Shown here piece after piece: positions 7,919-15,465 of a DNA stretch of 15,465 nt. Made by a program: the position numbers and the translations under genes. The notes below the pieces were generated by a model, which did not search any database, was not told the DNA's origin, and saw nothing but the letters and a program-made list of their open reading frames with translations. Source of the DNA: CAYGFH01 sp964356315 (GTDB taxonomy: Bacteria > Patescibacteriota > Microgenomatia > UBA10105 > UBA927); contig CAYHHA010000031.1 in assembly GCA_964356315.1 (NCBI GenBank), forward strand, positions 1 to 15,465, given 5' to 3'. Positions within the stretch are counted from its first letter, which is position 1. The number at the start of each line of letters is the position of its first letter.

Positions 7919-8669
7919 TGCCATCATCATAGCTAAAAATGAATCTGCAAGAATCGCGCTGTGCATAGAGCATCTTTCTTTTTGTTCTCACATTATCGTT
8001 ATTGATAACTGCTCAACGGATGAAACTGCAAGTATCGCAAGTGAATCTGGAGCAACGGTGTATACTACAACTGAAAAAAGTTTTGCGGAAATCAGGAATA
8101 TCGGTGCAACATATTCGAATGCCGATTGGTTACTGTACATAGATGCCGATGAGTTTGCAGGTCCGACGCTCGCGTCCGAGATAGAACAAATCATTTCAAG
8201 CGATCCAGTTGCAAAAGCGTACCGGATACTTCGCGACAATTATTATCTGGGATATTTATGGCCGACACATGATGGAATGGTACGTCTTATTCACAGAGCA
8301 TCTCTTAAAAGATGGAGCGGGGATATTCATGAGCATGCAGAAGTTGAAGGCTCAGAGGGGATTTTAACCAATCATCTCACCCATGATACACACAGAACGC
8401 TTCACGAGATGACCGAAAAAACAAATGAGTGGTCTGAGATTGAAGCAAAACTTCGGTTTGATGCAGCGCATCCGCAGATTGTCTCATGGCGATTGTTTCG
8501 TGTTATGACTACCGGATTTGTAACTTCATATTTCAAAGATGGAGGATGGAAAATGGGAACCGTTGGACTTATTGAAAGTATGTTTCAGGCATTCAGTATG
8601 TTTGCGACCTATGCAAAGCTTTGGGAATTACAGGAAAAGGAGAATAGAGCAGTAAGCAGTAAGCAGTAA
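7896..8669 (+). CDS. GT2 glycosyltransferase, WaaE/KdtX-like, second copy
   Basis: From the ATG at 7896 this gives 257 residues: VDAIIIAKNES (7-17), IIVIDNCSTDET (33-44), the D83-A-D85 metal site followed by E86, a GDIHEHAEVEG element matching the VHE motif of the family, and a C-terminal stretch G-L-x-x-S-M-F-Q-A-F ending in YAKLWEL. An in-frame ATG at 7866 would add 10 residues, but the GT2 fold begins right after the 7896 start, so 7896 is preferred. It overlaps the upstream gene by 23 bases. It is a diverged paralog of the gene at 6091. The last seven codons (Arg-Ala-Val-Ser-Ser-Lys-Gln) and the stop are largely made by a heptamer tandem repeat, so the tail has no functional signature. 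A cytosolic role in glycan extension is inferred. Confidence 0.85.
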   Translation: MSPKKSVDAIIIAKNESARIALCIEHLSFCSHIIVIDNCSTDETASIASESGATVYTTTEKSFAEIRNIGATYSNADWLLYIDADEFAGPTLASEIEQIISSDPVAKAYRILRDNYYLGYLWPTHDGMVRLIHRASLKRWSGDIHEHAEVEGSEGILTNHLTHDTHRTLHEMTEKTNEWSEIEAKLRFDAAHPQIVSWRLFRVMTTGFVTSYFKDGGWKMGTVGLIESMFQAFSMFATYAKLWELQEKENRAVSSKQ

Positions 8670-8683
8670 GCAGTAAGCAGTAA
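8649..8683 (+). repeat. Tandem heptamer repeat, five copies of GCAGTAA
   Basis: Five perfect copies run from 8649 to 8683. The first three form the end of the GT2 coding region, with its TAA at 8667-8669 closing copy 3; the last two lie in the 28-base gap before the YfhO-family gene. Because 7 and 3 share no factor, the unit places TAA in all three + frames every 21 bases, while the reverse strand has no stop in any frame. Short heptamer repeats of this kind are known in several bacterial groups, for example the STRR repeats of cyanobacteria. Confidence 0.95.
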
Positions 8684-8686
8684 GGA
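8681..8686 (+). promoter_or_regulatory. Possible Shine-Dalgarno TAAGGA for the first YfhO-family gene
   Basis: TAAGGA lies 11 bases before the ATG at 8698. Its TAA comes from the last heptamer copy and the GGA from the flanking sequence. It matches the start of the TAAGGAGG consensus but lacks the final GG, so it is a moderate candidate only. Confidence 0.45.
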
Positions 8687-8697
8687 ATGGGAAATAT

Positions 8698-11034
8698 ATG
8701 AAAAAATTTATACAAAAATTCTGGCCGATCATTGCAATAGTGTTTTTGTGGTTTGCATTTTCATCACCATATTTTGTAAAAGGATTGATACCATTTCCAT
8801 CTTCATATTTAGTTTCCTCCTTTCCTCCTTGGAACGCGGGTGTTGGTGGCCCTGTAAAAAACAATGCGATGCCTGATGTGATCTCCCAGATTTACCCTTG
8901 GAAACAGCTGACCGTTGATTCATGGAAAAAAAGATCTGTTCCACTGTGGAATCCATACAGTTTTGCCGGAACAGGTCATGCCGCAAATTACCAGTCCGCG
9001 ATATTCTCGCCGCTCACACTATTGTTTTTCATCCTGCCATTCATCGATGCATGGAGTCTGATGGTTCTATTGCAACCGCTCGTTGCGGGGCTTGGCATGT
9101 ACTTCTTTCTACGGGAAAGAAACACGGGTGCTCGTATAGGATCGTTCATAGGGTCTGTTTCATTTATGTTTTGCGGCTTTATGGTGGGTTGGATGGCATA
9201 TGGAACACTCGGATGGTCAGCTTCCATGTTACCCTGGACTCTTCTTTTTATCTCTGTGTATTTTAGAAAATACTCGTGGTATGCGCCTGTTCTAGCTTCG
9301 TTATGTATTGCGTTCTCATTTGTGTCCGGACATTTTCAGATAAGTATATATGTACTGGGCTTTTCGCTGTTGTATGTGTCATTTTTGTCATTCTACCTCG
9401 GAAGATTCAAAGATGGCGTATTTCTATGTTTACATATCTTTTTAGGAGTGCTTGTTACAGCCCCTCAATTATTATTGACATACCATGCCTATATTGAGTC
9501 TGTGCGAAGCGACAGTTTTATAAAAGGAGAAGTCATTCCTTGGAGTTATATCATCACGCTCTTTGCTCCAGACTTTTACGGAAACCCAGTGACACGAAAT
9601 GATTGGTTCGGTCATTATGCTGAGTGGGCGTCATATATTGGAATCATCTCTCTGCTTTTAGTGTTTCTATCGTTTGTTGGAAAAAAAACAAAAGAGCAGA
9701 TTTTCTTCTCATGGGCGTCCCTTTTTACTTTGTTTCTTGCCTATCAATCACCACTCAGTGACTTATTATTTTTTCTGAAACTTCCAGCGATTTCGACAAG
9801 TGCCGCATCTCGTATTTTGATCCTTACCAGTTTTTCTTTAGCATACTTAAGTGCGTCTGGATGGAACAAACTGCAACAGTTATGGATCCATCAAAATCGC
9901 AAGACGTTTTTGTGGTACGCAGGAGGTGTGCTATTTAGTGTGGGACTGCTATGGGCTCTGGTATTTGTGACTCATCCGTTTGAAGCAGATAAGCTCGCAA
10001 TCGCAAAACGGAATCTTTATTTGCCAACAGGGATCTCGATTCTTTCACTCGTACTATTTTCTGTAGGGTTTATGCGATCAAAAGTTATACAGGCAATCGG
10101 CATTATTGGGATTGTTCTGTTGCTTATGTTTGATATGTATCGGTTTTCTTCCAAATGGATGCCGTTTGATTCAAGAGCAAATATCTATCCATCAGTAGCA
10201 TCACTTGAATACCTGAAAACTCATGCCAATACCAATAGAGTATTCGGTAATATCGGAGGAGAAGTGGCAACCATATTCGGGATACAGCTGATTGAAGGGT
10301 ACGATGCTATGTACCAGAGGCGATACGGTGAATTTTTGCAGGCTTCATCAAAAGGTAAACTCGAAACTCCGCCACGTTCGGCAATCCAATTTGATAAACA
10401 TGGAATCCATAGAGATGCAATTCTGCAACTTCTGGGCGTAAGGTTTATTTATCATAGAAAAAGTGATGCTCAGGCCATCTGGGCGTTTCCATTTTGGGAG
10501 TATGAAAAATTGGGAACCATGAAACAAGTCTATGCCGATGAGGATTACTGGATATATGAATATACAGACGCATTTCCTAGAGCTTTTCTGGCTGGAAGTT
10601 ACGTAGTAAAAAAATCTGATACCGATATTCTTTCCACACTTTTTTCCAAATCTATAAATTTGCGTGATACCGTAATTTTAGAAGAAGAACCGATTTCTCA
10701 AAAGCCACAGCAGGGGAGTGGGTCAGCTGAAATACTGTCGTATACACCAAATCGGGTGGAAATAAGAACATCATCTGATGGGCCAAAATTATTATTTCTA
10801 TCGGATGTACATGACTTGGGATGGACCGCAGTTGTAGACGGGAAACAGTCGTCAAAAATACTGCGGGCTGATTATGACTTCAGGGCTGTAGAACTTCCAT
10901 CAGGAAAACATACTGTCGTATTTTCTTATAAACCAACAGAATACCTTATAGGAATTTGGATTGCTGTGGGATCATTACTTTCGATTATACTTATATCCGT
11001 AACTACAAAAATCTATGAAGATCGGCATCATTAG
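8698..11034 (+). CDS. YfhO-family polytopic membrane protein, copy 1 (putative GT-C glycosyltransferase)
   Basis: This 778-residue protein has an N-terminal helix (about 9-27), an outer loop with PSSYLV (34-39), D60-x3-Q64 in PDVISQIYPW and PLWNPYSFAGT (82-92), then about ten membrane helices to roughly 480. A large soluble part follows with EGYD....RRY (533-543), LLGVRF (578-583) and a GW....DG beta motif (708-715), then a final helix (about 745-768). The D-x3-Q-x-YPW, LWNPY.F.GT and GYD...RY motifs are the usual marks of the YfhO family. Bacillus YfhO is linked to glycosylation of lipoteichoic acid; most relatives are uncharacterised. It would transfer a sugar from a polyprenyl-phosphate donor outside the membrane (inference). 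It is preceded by the heptamer repeat and overlaps the GT4 gene by 20 bases. Confidence 0.88.
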   Translation: MKKFIQKFWPIIAIVFLWFAFSSPYFVKGLIPFPSSYLVSSFPPWNAGVGGPVKNNAMPDVISQIYPWKQLTVDSWKKRSVPLWNPYSFAGTGHAANYQSAIFSPLTLLFFILPFIDAWSLMVLLQPLVAGLGMYFFLRERNTGARIGSFIGSVSFMFCGFMVGWMAYGTLGWSASMLPWTLLFISVYFRKYSWYAPVLASLCIAFSFVSGHFQISIYVLGFSLLYVSFLSFYLGRFKDGVFLCLHIFLGVLVTAPQLLLTYHAYIESVRSDSFIKGEVIPWSYIITLFAPDFYGNPVTRNDWFGHYAEWASYIGIISLLLVFLSFVGKKTKEQIFFSWASLFTLFLAYQSPLSDLLFFLKLPAISTSAASRILILTSFSLAYLSASGWNKLQQLWIHQNRKTFLWYAGGVLFSVGLLWALVFVTHPFEADKLAIAKRNLYLPTGISILSLVLFSVGFMRSKVIQAIGIIGIVLLLMFDMYRFSSKWMPFDSRANIYPSVASLEYLKTHANTNRVFGNIGGEVATIFGIQLIEGYDAMYQRRYGEFLQASSKGKLETPPRSAIQFDKHGIHRDAILQLLGVRFIYHRKSDAQAIWAFPFWEYEKLGTMKQVYADEDYWIYEYTDAFPRAFLAGSYVVKKSDTDILSTLFSKSINLRDTVILEEEPISQKPQQGSGSAEILSYTPNRVEIRTSSDGPKLLFLSDVHDLGWTAVVDGKQSSKILRADYDFRAVELPSGKHTVVFSYKPTEYLIGIWIAVGSLLSIILISVTTKIYEDRHH

Positions 11035-12079
11035 TCCTTATTTTGATTCACTGGGAGGTGGAGAGCGGTATATGCTTTCTATCGCATCTGTGGCATCAAA
11101 ATATCATACAGTCCATGTATTTTGGGATGATCCAACGCTCCTTGCAAAGGCTCATGAACGATTTGATCTGGATTTGCCGAGCGTTTCTTTGGTCCCAAAT
11201 ATATTTGCCCATGAATCAACCCTTAGGAAACTTGTACTAACACGCAATTATGACGTGTTGTTTTTTTTGACGGATGGAAGCATTCCAATGACATTCGCAA
11301 AGCATAATATTTTGCATATGCAGGTTCCTTTCGCTCACATCGATATGCCGTTTTGGAAAAAAATGATGTATGATCTCGTTTTGTATAATTCTAAGTTTAC
11401 AAAAGCATCAGTAGATAAAAAATTGTTAACGATGCCAAGTAGGATTATTTACCCACCTGTGAGTCCGATACCGGTGTCAAAAGCATCAAGGTCAAAGATG
11501 ATTTTATCTGTGGGGAGATTTGGTGGTTTATATAACGCAAAAAAATTTGATATTCTTGTCGATGCGTTCGAAAAACTTATTTCTACTACTCAATTTACGT
11601 CATATACTTTATCACTCGCTGGAGGGTTGTTGGACACTGATGTCGACGCATTTGAAGCATTAAAAAAGCGCGTTGGTTCTCTTCCCATAACATTTTATAC
11701 GAATTGCAGCTACTCTGCTTTGCAATCACTCTATGAAGAAGCAACTCTCTACTGGCATGCAGCAGGGTATGGCGAGAAAATACCGGAACATATGGAGCAC
11801 TTTGGTATCACTGCAGTTGAGGCCATGAGTGCGGGTGCTATTCCACTGGTATATAACGGTGGAGGTCTTTCTGAGATTGTCACAGATGGAGAAAATGGGT
11901 ATCTATGGAGCACTGTTGATGAATTGGTGAGTAAATCCGAAGGGATTCTTGGAAATTCAAAGAGATGTAAAGAAATTTCTACTGAACTACCTTCACATGC
12001 TGTCCGTTTCTCAAAAGCAGTATTTGATAGCTCGATCGATGCGCTACTGGATGATATTGAAAAAGGTAGACACCTATGA
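11015..12079 (+). CDS. GT4-family glycosyltransferase (GT-B fold, ALG11-like)
   Basis: This 354-residue GT-B enzyme starts with the N-terminal Rossmann motif ISPYFDSLGGGER (6-18), the usual glycine-rich acceptor-side loop of GT4. It continues with VPNIF, a YNSKFTK segment, YPPV and SVGRFG at the domain junction, and ends with a C-terminal donor-binding half carrying the E-x7-E motif, E261 to E269, in EHFGITAVE, followed by an AMSAGAIPLVYNGGGLSEIV stretch. The HAAGYGE....PEHMEHFG pattern resembles ALG11-type mannosyltransferases, but the sugar cannot be assigned. GT4 enzymes are retaining and use nucleotide sugars in the cytosol, so this would act on the inner-face lipid-linked glycan. It lies between the two YfhO-family genes, overlapping the first by 20 bases and the second by 4 (ATGA), consistent with coupled translation. 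Confidence 0.9.
   Translation: MKIGIISPYFDSLGGGERYMLSIASVASKYHTVHVFWDDPTLLAKAHERFDLDLPSVSLVPNIFAHESTLRKLVLTRNYDVLFFLTDGSIPMTFAKHNILHMQVPFAHIDMPFWKKMMYDLVLYNSKFTKASVDKKLLTMPSRIIYPPVSPIPVSKASRSKMILSVGRFGGLYNAKKFDILVDAFEKLISTTQFTSYTLSLAGGLLDTDVDAFEALKKRVGSLPITFYTNCSYSALQSLYEEATLYWHAAGYGEKIPEHMEHFGITAVEAMSAGAIPLVYNGGGLSEIVTDGENGYLWSTVDELVSKSEGILGNSKRCKEISTELPSHAVRFSKAVFDSSIDALLDDIEKGRHL
12061..12066 (+). promoter_or_regulatory. Possible weak Shine-Dalgarno AAAAGG for the second YfhO-family gene
   Basis: AAAAGG ends 9 bases before the ATG at 12076, inside the GT4 coding region. Spacing is good but the match is short. With the 4-base ATGA overlap, coupling to the upstream gene may matter more. Confidence 0.35.
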
Positions 12080-14304
12080 AAAATCGCGACATTGCAGCTA
12101 TATTAATTTTTATCGGGATTGTTTTTATATTTTTCTATAAAACACTCATTTTTGGTCTTCTCCCTGTTCCGTCGGACGACCTAGTTGGTTTATATCATCC
12201 CTATCGAGATTTTAAAGCCTCAGAATATCCAAATGGCATTCCATATAAAAACTTTTTGATTACAGACCCAATACGACAACAGATTCCGTGGAGAAAGCTT
12301 GTCATCGATTCGTACAAAAACGGTACACTTCCTAAGTGGGACGCAACGTCATTTTCTGGAACGCCACTTCTTGCGAATATTCAATCAGGAGCATTTTATC
12401 CGTTGAATATCTTATTTTTTATTTTCCCTTTCCATATCGCGTGGACTATGTTGATTATTTCACAGACATTACTATCTGGGATATTTTTCTATATCTTTAT
12501 GCGAGTCCTTTCTCTTGGTCCAATTCCATCGCTCTTTGGTGCCGTTATATTTTCATTTTCTGGCACGTCTATAGCATGGCTTACATGGGGAACGATTTTA
12601 TCAGCTTGGATGTGGACGCCTCTGATCCTTTCCTCTGTACATAAACTTCTGACACATGATAAGCGAAGAGCATGGGTGTGGGAAATCATAGCCGTATTCT
12701 CCATCGTGAGTTCGTTTTTCGCTGGGCATCTCCAAGTCTTTTTCTATAGCTCGGTTCTATCTGTATCCTATGCTGCTTGGCTTACAGTTGGTTACAAAAA
12801 AATTCATTGGATAAAACCGATAGTGGGTATAGCACTTGCAGTATTTGCAATAATTTTTTACCAACTCAATGTCGTTTTAAAATGGTTGCCGTCTACAAGT
12901 CGTATCACGGGGGGAAGCGCATGGCATTCGGAGGGATTTTTTATTCCTTTACAACATTTGGCACAATTTATAGCTCCTGATTTTTTTGGTAACCCAGCGA
13001 CGCTAAATTATTGGGGCGTGTGGAATTATGGTGAAATGGTGGGGTATATTGGAATTGCAGGACTAGTGTTTGCACTACTAGGCATCAGTCGACAAACAAT
13101 GTTCTGGTTAGCTATCGCGACCATCTCTCTGTTATTTGCAATAGAGTCTCCGATTAGTGCTCTGCCATATGTGCTTCATATACCGTTTCTTTCCAGTCTT
13201 CAGCCAACACGGCTACTGATTATTGTTGATCTTGCGCTGAGTGTTTTTGCTGCTCATGGTCTATCCAAGTTCCTTACTTCTCATAAACGGAACTATACCC
13301 CGATCGTAATTATTGGAGGGTTACTGGCTCTTCTTTGGGGGATATTTGTACTTCATGGAGCTTTTGGTATAACGCTTCAGAACGCTCAAGTGATTAAGCG
13401 TAATTTATTTGTACCTACTATTTTATATATAGGTGTATCTGGATTATTTGTCATGTTCCAGTTCCTTAAAGGCCGTGTTGCAAGAGTAACCGTAGTATTT
13501 ATATTTATTATGTTTGCAATATTTGATCTGATCCGCTTCGGTTGGAAGTTTACGCCGTTTACAGATCAAGAACTATTTTTCCCTCGGACAAAAGTGCTAT
13601 CGTACTTAGAGAACGCACCGAGGCCATTTAGAATGATGACACTGGACGACCGGATCCTTCCTCCTGATACAAATACCTATTACGGCATAGAGTCTGTAAA
13701 TGGGTATGACCCGATTCATTCTCTTCGTTATGATCAGTTTATCTCTGCAATGGAACGGGGAGAGCCCAATATTAATCCACCGTACGGATATGAAAGGATA
13801 ATTGTTCCCAAAAATATTAACTCACCGCTTTTTAACCTCCTCGGCGTGCGGTATATAGTTTCGTTCAATGAATTAATGGACAAACGGTTTAAAAAAGTCC
13901 TGACTGAAGGGCAGACAAATGTGTACGAAAACCAATCAATGCTTCCACGGGCTTATCTAGTGTCAAATGCTATCTATAAACAAACGGATCAAGAAATCAT
14001 AAATACACTCTATAGCAAAACATTTAATTTCCAATTCGATGCAGTCGTGGAAACGTCTATCGATATTCTCAACACAGAACTCCAGGTGGGTGAATCAGCA
14101 ACCATCACAAGGTACGAACCAGAAAAAATGACAATCAGTGTCAAAACTACCCAGCCACGATTATTGGTGATAGGGAATATGTATAATCCAAATTGGAAAG
14201 CGACCATAGATGGAAAATTAGCTACCCTCATTCGAACGAATTACTTATTTATTGGAGTAGTTGTCCCTGTAGGAATTAGAAAAGTTACCGTTACCTACAA
14301 ATGA
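12076..14304 (+). CDS. YfhO-family polytopic membrane protein, copy 2, lacking the terminal helix
   Basis: This 742-residue protein has an N-terminal helix (about 6-26), an outer loop with PSDDLV (32-37), D64-x3-Q68-x2-PW (71-72) and a W-D-x4-FSGTPLLAN segment (88-101). Multiple membrane helices follow, then a soluble region with NGYD...LRY (542-552), LLGVRY (588-593) and an NW....DG beta motif (706-713). These are the same YfhO marks as in the 778-residue paralog, but sequence identity looks low. It keeps the acidic pair D34-D35 where the paralog has S36-Y37, and it stops right after the last beta strand (VTVTYK), so the C-terminal membrane helix seen in the paralog is absent. Function outside the membrane with a lipid-phosphate sugar donor is inferred. 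The start is fixed by the ATGA overlap with the GT4 gene. Confidence 0.87.
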   Translation: MKNRDIAAILIFIGIVFIFFYKTLIFGLLPVPSDDLVGLYHPYRDFKASEYPNGIPYKNFLITDPIRQQIPWRKLVIDSYKNGTLPKWDATSFSGTPLLANIQSGAFYPLNILFFIFPFHIAWTMLIISQTLLSGIFFYIFMRVLSLGPIPSLFGAVIFSFSGTSIAWLTWGTILSAWMWTPLILSSVHKLLTHDKRRAWVWEIIAVFSIVSSFFAGHLQVFFYSSVLSVSYAAWLTVGYKKIHWIKPIVGIALAVFAIIFYQLNVVLKWLPSTSRITGGSAWHSEGFFIPLQHLAQFIAPDFFGNPATLNYWGVWNYGEMVGYIGIAGLVFALLGISRQTMFWLAIATISLLFAIESPISALPYVLHIPFLSSLQPTRLLIIVDLALSVFAAHGLSKFLTSHKRNYTPIVIIGGLLALLWGIFVLHGAFGITLQNAQVIKRNLFVPTILYIGVSGLFVMFQFLKGRVARVTVVFIFIMFAIFDLIRFGWKFTPFTDQELFFPRTKVLSYLENAPRPFRMMTLDDRILPPDTNTYYGIESVNGYDPIHSLRYDQFISAMERGEPNINPPYGYERIIVPKNINSPLFNLLGVRYIVSFNELMDKRFKKVLTEGQTNVYENQSMLPRAYLVSNAIYKQTDQEIINTLYSKTFNFQFDAVVETSIDILNTELQVGESATITRYEPEKMTISVKTTQPRLLVIGNMYNPNWKATIDGKLATLIRTNYLFIGVVVPVGIRKVTVTYK

Positions 14305-14326
14305 ACGTATATACTACTGTTCAATT

Positions 14327-15465
14327 ATGAACCACTCAAAAAATAGATTCGAATATATTAGTATTATACTAATAATTGTATTTTGTATTATCGGTACATC
14401 TGTCAACTTTTTTGTAAGCAGAAATATAAATTTCGATACCTCGCTAACACTTTTGGCTAACCAGTTTTTGCATGGACACATATCTCTTGAACCAACAACG
14501 TCTATGCCATTGGGAGATATATCAAAATACGCGGGTAAATTTTATGTGTATTTCGGCCCGTTTTCGTCTATGGCACTTATTCCGTTCGTTCTATTATTTG
14601 GCAGTCAATTTCCACAAGTTTTTATCGGAATTGCAACGTTATGTGCTTCGTTCTTTGTAATTTATTTGTTTTCTTTAAGACTTAATTTTTCTAAAAGTGA
14701 TTCTATTTGGTTATCGATTTTCTATGTTTTTTCCACAGTGTTGGTCAGCTCAAGTATTATCAATATATCTGCATATCAAGTCGAGGTGCTTGGATCATTT
14801 CTAATTTTGCTTTCTTTATATGAATATATTTCCAAAAGAAGGCCACTTGTAATTGGTATCCTTATAGCTTTTGCTTCTTTAACCAGAATCACTCTCATTC
14901 TTTCTCTCATCTTTTTTATAGTAGAATTTCTTCAGAAACGCCTTCGCCGTAATGAACTTCTTTTATTGATGAGTCCTGTTGCGCTCGGCTGTATTATTCT
15001 TGGAATATACAATTACATACGCTTTGGATCAATACTGGAGACGGGGTATCTATACAATATCACGCTGCATTCATTTCCACTCTCTGAAAATCTAAAATAT
15101 GGATACATGAGCCTTGTTCATCTTCCAACGAATCTGTATAGTTTACTACTATTATCCCCTCATCCAATTCTTATGGACTCCATGGGTTTCGTTTTGAAAT
15201 TCCCATATTTTAGAGTTGATCCTTGGGGGCTTTCTATCTGGTGGACATCCCCGTTGTTTCTTGCTTTATTGTATAAATTCAGATATGGAATCTATTCCAA
15301 ATCTGCGATGACATCTATTTGTTTTCTAGCGATTCCTGTGTTGACGTATTATAGTATTGGTTTTTCTCAGTTTGGTTACCGATATGTGTTGGATTTTTTG
15401 CCTTTTATTTTTGTGCTATTGCTTCAATCTCTTCATTCCAAATTAGTAGCAAAAGAAAAGATTTT
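14327..15465 (+). CDS. GT39-like polytopic membrane protein (3' end outside window)
   Basis: An ATG at 14327, 22 bases after the previous stop, opens a frame with no stop to the window edge; 379 full codons are visible. The protein has an N-terminal helix (about 11-30), an outer loop with D37 and D64, a YAGKFYVYFGPFSS segment (68-81) leading into a second helix, and several more hydrophobic segments. Later elements include an RFGS...ETGY motif and, near the edge, QFGYRYVLDFLPF. The G-K-x-Y...GP loop and the GYRY..D.LPF helix are features I associate with PMT/GT39-like proteins, which use polyprenyl-phosphate sugars outside the membrane. D37 or D64 could be the catalytic acid, but this cannot be settled here. 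The region is notably AT-rich. No Shine-Dalgarno is visible. Confidence is high that it is a real gene, moderate for the family. Confidence 0.75.
   Translation, partial: MNHSKNRFEYISIILIIVFCIIGTSVNFFVSRNINFDTSLTLLANQFLHGHISLEPTTSMPLGDISKYAGKFYVYFGPFSSMALIPFVLLFGSQFPQVFIGIATLCASFFVIYLFSLRLNFSKSDSIWLSIFYVFSTVLVSSSIINISAYQVEVLGSFLILLSLYEYISKRRPLVIGILIAFASLTRITLILSLIFFIVEFLQKRLRRNELLLLMSPVALGCIILGIYNYIRFGSILETGYLYNITLHSFPLSENLKYGYMSLVHLPTNLYSLLLLSPHPILMDSMGFVLKFPYFRVDPWGLSIWWTSPLFLALLYKFRYGIYSKSAMTSICFLAIPVLTYYSIGFSQFGYRYVLDFLPFIFVLLLQSLHSKLVAKEKI

Noticed and set aside
8628..8864. Reverse-strand open frame across the heptamer repeat, with a Leu-Thr-Ala-Tyr-Cys repeat
   Set aside because: The peptide repeat is simply the stop-free reverse reading of GCAGTAA, and the rest shadows two real + strand genes.
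9475..9480. TTGACA as a -35 promoter box
   Set aside because: No -10 box at suitable spacing, and it is deep inside the first YfhO-family gene.

Overview
The window is one strand of tightly packed genes for building a surface glycan, from an AT-rich bacterium. Twelve coding regions are supported, all on the + strand. The largest gap between genes is 31 bases, no promoter or terminator stands out, and several genes overlap, so the whole window reads as the middle of one long operon. No transposase, integrase, tRNA, rRNA or CRISPR array was seen, and no stretch longer than 300 bases lacks a gene. Several genes end in TGA, so the standard bacterial code applies; this argues against the lineages that read UGA as glycine. 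The mix of YfhO-type, PTPS-related and GT39-like membrane proteins with short soluble glycosyltransferases resembles Candidate Phyla Radiation (Patescibacteria) genomes, perhaps Microgenomates. That placement is an inference from family recall, not from a marker gene.

Layout. Bases 1-662 hold the C-terminal end of a GT39-like membrane glycosyltransferase. Bases 694-3926 hold two adjacent, diverged PTPS-related polytopic membrane proteins. Bases 3904-8669 hold the cytosolic part: an ALG5/DPM1-like GT2 enzyme, a Wzx-type flippase, then three GT2 enzymes (WaaE-like, rhamnosyltransferase-like, WaaE-like). A five-copy heptamer repeat (8649-8683) carries the stop codon of the last of these. Bases 8698-14304 hold two YfhO-family membrane proteins around a GT4 enzyme. 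From 14327 to the window end runs another GT39-like membrane protein, cut off by the edge.

How the genes may work together (inference): the soluble GT2 and GT4 enzymes would extend a lipid-linked oligosaccharide on the inner face and the flippase would move it outward. The ALG5-like enzyme would make polyprenyl-phosphate-sugar donors for the six large membrane proteins, several of which look like GT-C transferases acting outside the membrane. No initiating sugar-phosphate transferase, nucleotide-sugar synthesis gene, recognisable Wzy polymerase or GtrA-like donor flippase is visible, so the locus continues outside the window or relies on genes elsewhere.
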